Source of the DNA: Siphonobacter sp. BAB-5405
Lineage (GTDB): Bacteria; Bacteroidota; Bacteroidia; Cytophagales; Spirosomataceae
DNA: 64,000 nt
NCBI RefSeq assembly: GCF_002872335.1
Contig: NZ_NJAG01000001.1
Coordinates: 124,001-188,000, forward strand
Reading direction: 5' to 3'
Part shown: piece by piece, positions 61,636-64,000 of the stretch
Layout of the letters: each line of letters opens with the position of its first letter
How positions within the stretch are numbered: the stretch's first letter is position 1
Position numbers and translations under genes: made by a program
The notes under the pieces: generated by a model
Seen by the model: the letters and a program-made list of their open reading frames with translations, nothing else
Database searches by the model: none
What the model was told of the DNA's origin: nothing

Positions 61636-63036
61636 ATGTTCGGCTTAGAGACTGGAATTTTCTTTCTTCTGTGTATCTGCCTTTTTTGTGCGTGTGCCTT
61701 TGAATTCGTGAATGGTTTTCACGATACGGCCAATGCCGTAGCCACCGTAATTTACACTAACTCCCTGAAACCCAACATTGCAGTAATTTGGTCAGGATTC
61801 TGTAACTTCCTTGGCGTATTCTTCGGTGGCATTACCGTTGCCATGGGAATTGTAAACCTGCTACCGGTTGAACTGCTGATCGACCAAAATGTTTATCACG
61901 CAGTAGCGATGGTCCTATCCCTACTGCTGAGTGCCATCATCTGGAACCTGGGCACCTGGTACTTTGGTCTGCCCTCCTCTTCTTCCCACACACTGATTGG
62001 CTCGATTCTGGGCGTAGGTCTGGCCTACTCCCTGTTGCCTGAAAACGTATCGGGCGTGAGTTCCGTCAACTGGGACAAAGCGAAAGAAACAGGTTTTGCT
62101 CTGCTTTTATCGCCGCTGGTCGGTTTTAGTCTGGTGATTATTCTGATGTTTATTCTGAAGCGTACCGTGAAGAATGACATCATTTTCAAAGAACCCAAAA
62201 AGAATCAAACGCCTCCGACCTGGATTCGTAGCATTCTGATTATGACCTGTACGGGTGTTAGTTTCTTTCACGGCTCCAATGATGGACAAAAAGGAGTCGG
62301 TTTGATTATGCTGATTCTGATCGGTATTACACCCGCTTATTTTGCTCTGGATGCCAGCAAGGATACCTCGCATCTCCAAACTAATCTGGTACAGATTCAA
62401 CAACTCGTCAATCGGATTGAAGAACCGCGTCTGGCGACGTTAGATCAGGAACGTCTGCGGGTGGTTAAGGCCAGCATTAATGATCTGGATAGCGTCATGA
62501 AGGCTACAAACGGCCATATTCCTCCCCAGCTTCGTCTGGAATCCAGAAAAGATATTCTTCTGATCTCAAGAGATTTGACGAAAATTCAGAAAGACGGTGC
62601 CCTCACGCTCAACCGCGATGAAGCCGCTACGCTGAGCAGTTCACTGTCGGCAATGAAATCCTACACGGAATACGCTCCAACCTGGGTTATTCTGATGATT
62701 TCCCTTTCCTTAGGTCTGGGTACCATGGTGGGCTGGAAACGTATTGTCGTAACCGTAGGAGAAAAGATTGGTAAACAACACCTGACCTACGCTCAGGGTG
62801 CCAGTGCCGAATTAGTCGCCGCTAGTACCATCGGTCTGTCGTCAGGACTGGGTTTACCCGTTTCTACTACGCACGTTCTTTCCTCAGGAATTGCCGGAAG
62901 TATGGTGGCCAACAAGGGTATTAAAAACTTGCAGGCCGGTACCATTCGTAACATTGTCCTGGCCTGGGTGCTGACCCTGCCCGTATCCATGTTCCTGGCC
63001 GGTACGCTGTTCATCTTCTTCCGGGCCGTCCTGTAA
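61636..63036 (+). CDS. Inorganic phosphate transporter, PiT family
   Basis: 466 aa. The two PiT signatures are present: FVNGFHDTANAVATVIYTNS near the start and GLSSGLGLPVSTTHVLSSGI near the end, with GLPSSSSHTLIGSILG and HGSNDGQKGVGLIML between. A soluble helical insert of about 110 residues (roughly 235-345) sits between the two halves. Drives phosphate uptake with H+ or Na+. Terminator follows. Confidence 0.93.
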   Translation: MFGLETGIFFLLCICLFCACAFEFVNGFHDTANAVATVIYTNSLKPNIAVIWSGFCNFLGVFFGGITVAMGIVNLLPVELLIDQNVYHAVAMVLSLLLSAIIWNLGTWYFGLPSSSSHTLIGSILGVGLAYSLLPENVSGVSSVNWDKAKETGFALLLSPLVGFSLVIILMFILKRTVKNDIIFKEPKKNQTPPTWIRSILIMTCTGVSFFHGSNDGQKGVGLIMLILIGITPAYFALDASKDTSHLQTNLVQIQQLVNRIEEPRLATLDQERLRVVKASINDLDSVMKATNGHIPPQLRLESRKDILLISRDLTKIQKDGALTLNRDEAATLSSSLSAMKSYTEYAPTWVILMISLSLGLGTMVGWKRIVVTVGEKIGKQHLTYAQGASAELVAASTIGLSSGLGLPVSTTHVLSSGIAGSMVANKGIKNLQAGTIRNIVLAWVLTLPVSMFLAGTLFIFFRAVL

Positions 63037-63086
63037 GGTTAGCTGGTTGTAACTAGTAGCTGGTTGTTTGTACTGGCATATGATAC

Positions 63087-63126
63087 AAAGGAAATCCCCC
63101 GAGCGGCTTCTCGGGGGATTTCCTTT
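63087..63126. terminator. Terminator of the PiT gene
   Basis: AAAGGAAATCCCCCGAG (63087-63103), loop CGGCTT, CTCGGGGGATTTCCTTT (63110-63126): a perfect 17-bp stem with A and T ends. Fifty bases after the gene stop. Confidence 0.9.
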
Positions 63127-63154
63127 TATGGGATATTGTTCCCATACATGCACA

Positions 63155-63200
63155 CCATGGGTTTCACCCATGGCTAGTGAAATTGAACCCCTTCGGGGTT
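63155..63200 (-). repeat. Two-hairpin intergenic repeat, copy 3
   Basis: On the minus strand: AACCCC-GAA-GGGGTT (63186-63200), then CTAGCC spacing, then CCATGGG-TGAAA-CCCATGG (63155-63173). Compared with copy 1 (CCAGGGG / CCCCTGG), one G-C pair has become T-A. Lies between the PiT and M20 genes. Confidence 0.8.
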
Positions 63201-63296
63201 TGCTCTTCCAATCTCAGAGTAATAAACCAGGTAGATCAAAAAGCTTTTGATCTACCTCCACTACTCACCCAACAACGATCCACCTAAAACCAGCAA

Positions 63297-64000
63297 CTAA
63301 TTTTCCAGCTCCTGAATGGCCAGCCAGCTCATCAGGCCAGCTCCGATTTCCAGAGCCTTTTCGTCAATATCAAAGGTAGGTGTATGCACGCCGGAGATGA
63401 TGCCACGATCTTCATTTCGCGTACCCAGGCGATAGAAGCAGGAATCGACTACCTGTGAGTAAAAGGCGAAGTCTTCGCCCGCCATCCAGATGTCCAGATC
63501 GATAATATTTTCCTCCCCAACGTAGGCTCCCGCTTCCGCCCGCAAGCGACGGGTCAGCTCGGGATGGTTTTCCAGGTACGGATAACCCCGGACAATGTCT
63601 ACGACACAGGTAGCTCCCATGCTTTCAGCCAACCCTTCGGCCAGCTTCTGGATACGCCGGAGGCCTTCTTCCCGCCAGACTTCATCCATACAACGGAAGG
63701 TACCGTCGATGTGGACTTCGTTGGGAATAACGTTCGTCGCTCCGTCAGCGATTACCCGTCCAAAGGAAAGAACCGAGGGCGATTTAGGCGGACGATTTCG
63801 TGAAATAACCTGCTGTAAAGCTACGATGAGATGCGAAGCAATGAGTACCGGATCGATTAAGGAATCGGGAGCCGCTCCGTGCCCACCCTTCCCTTTCACG
63901 GTCAGGTAGATTTCGTCGGTAGAGGCCATGTACATTCCTTCCCGGAAACCGATCTTACCTACGGGAATCTGCGGAGCTACGTGCTGACCGATCATGCCCG
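63297..64000 (-). CDS. M20 family amidohydrolase, 5' truncated by the window
   Basis: The frame continues past base 64000 (GMIGQHVAPQIPVG at the window edge, the usual mid-gene block), so about 170 residues of the N-terminus are missing. Visible: lid-domain motif KGKGGHGAAPDSLIDPVLIA with the conserved His, TNVIPNEVHIDGTFRCMD, and metal-site WMAGEDFAFYSQVVDSCFY. This is the IAA-amino-acid hydrolase/hippurate hydrolase type (cytosolic amidohydrolase). Distinct from the larger AbgB-like gene at 52876. Confidence 0.9.
   Translation of the reverse strand, partial: GMIGQHVAPQIPVGKIGFREGMYMASTDEIYLTVKGKGGHGAAPDSLIDPVLIASHLIVALQQVISRNRPPKSPSVLSFGRVIADGATNVIPNEVHIDGTFRCMDEVWREEGLRRIQKLAEGLAESMGATCVVDIVRGYPYLENHPELTRRLRAEAGAYVGEENIIDLDIWMAGEDFAFYSQVVDSCFYRLGTRNEDRGIISGVHTPTFDIDEKALEIGAGLMSWLAIQELEN

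Noticed and set aside
1-64000. tRNA or rRNA genes, prophage, complete insertion sequence, known defence genes
   Set aside because: None were seen. The only transposase-like gene is the RAYT, which does not form a complete insertion sequence.

Overview
The window looks like a chromosomal segment of a Bacteroidota bacterium, most likely Cytophagales (Spirosoma or Siphonobacter type). This is an inference from gene content. The indicators are a fused CcoN-CcoO cbb3 oxidase, a TonB-dependent receptor with a carboxypeptidase-like N-terminal domain, proteins of the DUF2480 and DUF4254 type, an RqcH-like NFACT protein, and several genes preceded by the Bacteroidota -7 promoter box TAnnTTTG. No rRNA, tRNA, CRISPR array, prophage or complete insertion sequence was seen. 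Almost everything is housekeeping or metabolic, and the unusual material is in the spaces between genes.

Layout. 0-4.9 kb: the end of a cbb3 cytochrome oxidase operon (ccoNO, ccoQ, ccoP, ccoG, ccoH and a TauE/SafE-like membrane protein). 4.9-5.8 kb: a REP/RAYT unit (inverted REP hairpins plus their transposase) next to a stump of a short-chain dehydrogenase. 5.9-7.3 kb: an AT-rich pair of accessory genes, one frameshifted. 7.4-17.3 kb: a DinB-like protein, secreted proteins and a lipoprotein, rqcH, an ABC ATPase with a membrane partner, a P1 peptidase and pyruvate oxidase. 17.7-24 kb, minus strand: a TonB receptor, ogt, miaA, an AlkA-type glycosylase and a sodium:solute symporter. 24.5-26.5 kb: a 43-aa membrane protein, aroB and a Crp-family regulator. 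26.7-32.7 kb: an RND efflux locus whose pump gene is frameshifted. 32.8-36 kb: a trypsin-like protease with a small partner and a coiled-coil protein of unknown function. 36.5-48.1 kb: a small secreted protein, a fused FAD/Fe-S D-lactate or glycolate dehydrogenase, pirin, csaA, tsaB, DUF2480, a GT-C-like membrane protein, DUF4254, a GT9 transferase and ohr/ohrR. 48.2-64 kb: a PLP decarboxylase, DinB, an EamA transporter divergent from a MocR regulator, M20 and zinc proteases, a VOC protein, pdxJ, yqeY, cvpA, rlmN, a PiT phosphate transporter and a second, truncated M20 gene.

The most interesting signal is a non-coding element of about 420-670 bp present twice in opposite orientation, in the gaps at 24.1-24.5 kb and 34.1-34.8 kb. 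Both copies carry, in the same order, a small TACTRG/CTAGTA hairpin, a long hairpin H1, a linker, a long hairpin H2 and two tandem tail repeats. The outer H1 stem differs at two positions between copies, and both changes preserve pairing. The H2 outer stem sequence is replaced, but each copy still has an inverted repeat there. The H1 and H2 loops carry a 14-nt sequence that is complementary between the two hairpins. The reading frame is not conserved. This fits a structured RNA or a composite palindromic mobile DNA element. I do not recognise it as a known family.

Three further kinds of intergenic structure occur: six REP units (two head-to-head pairs and two singles) that match the RAYT gene, a two-hairpin repeat at three loci with compensatory changes, and word-like inverted repeats of unrelated sequence between genes. 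Candidate regulatory sites include a 25-bp palindrome before the dehydrogenase, an 11-bp direct repeat before the phosphate transporter, an OhrR-type palindrome, and 21-bp-spaced repeats upstream of a secreted protein.
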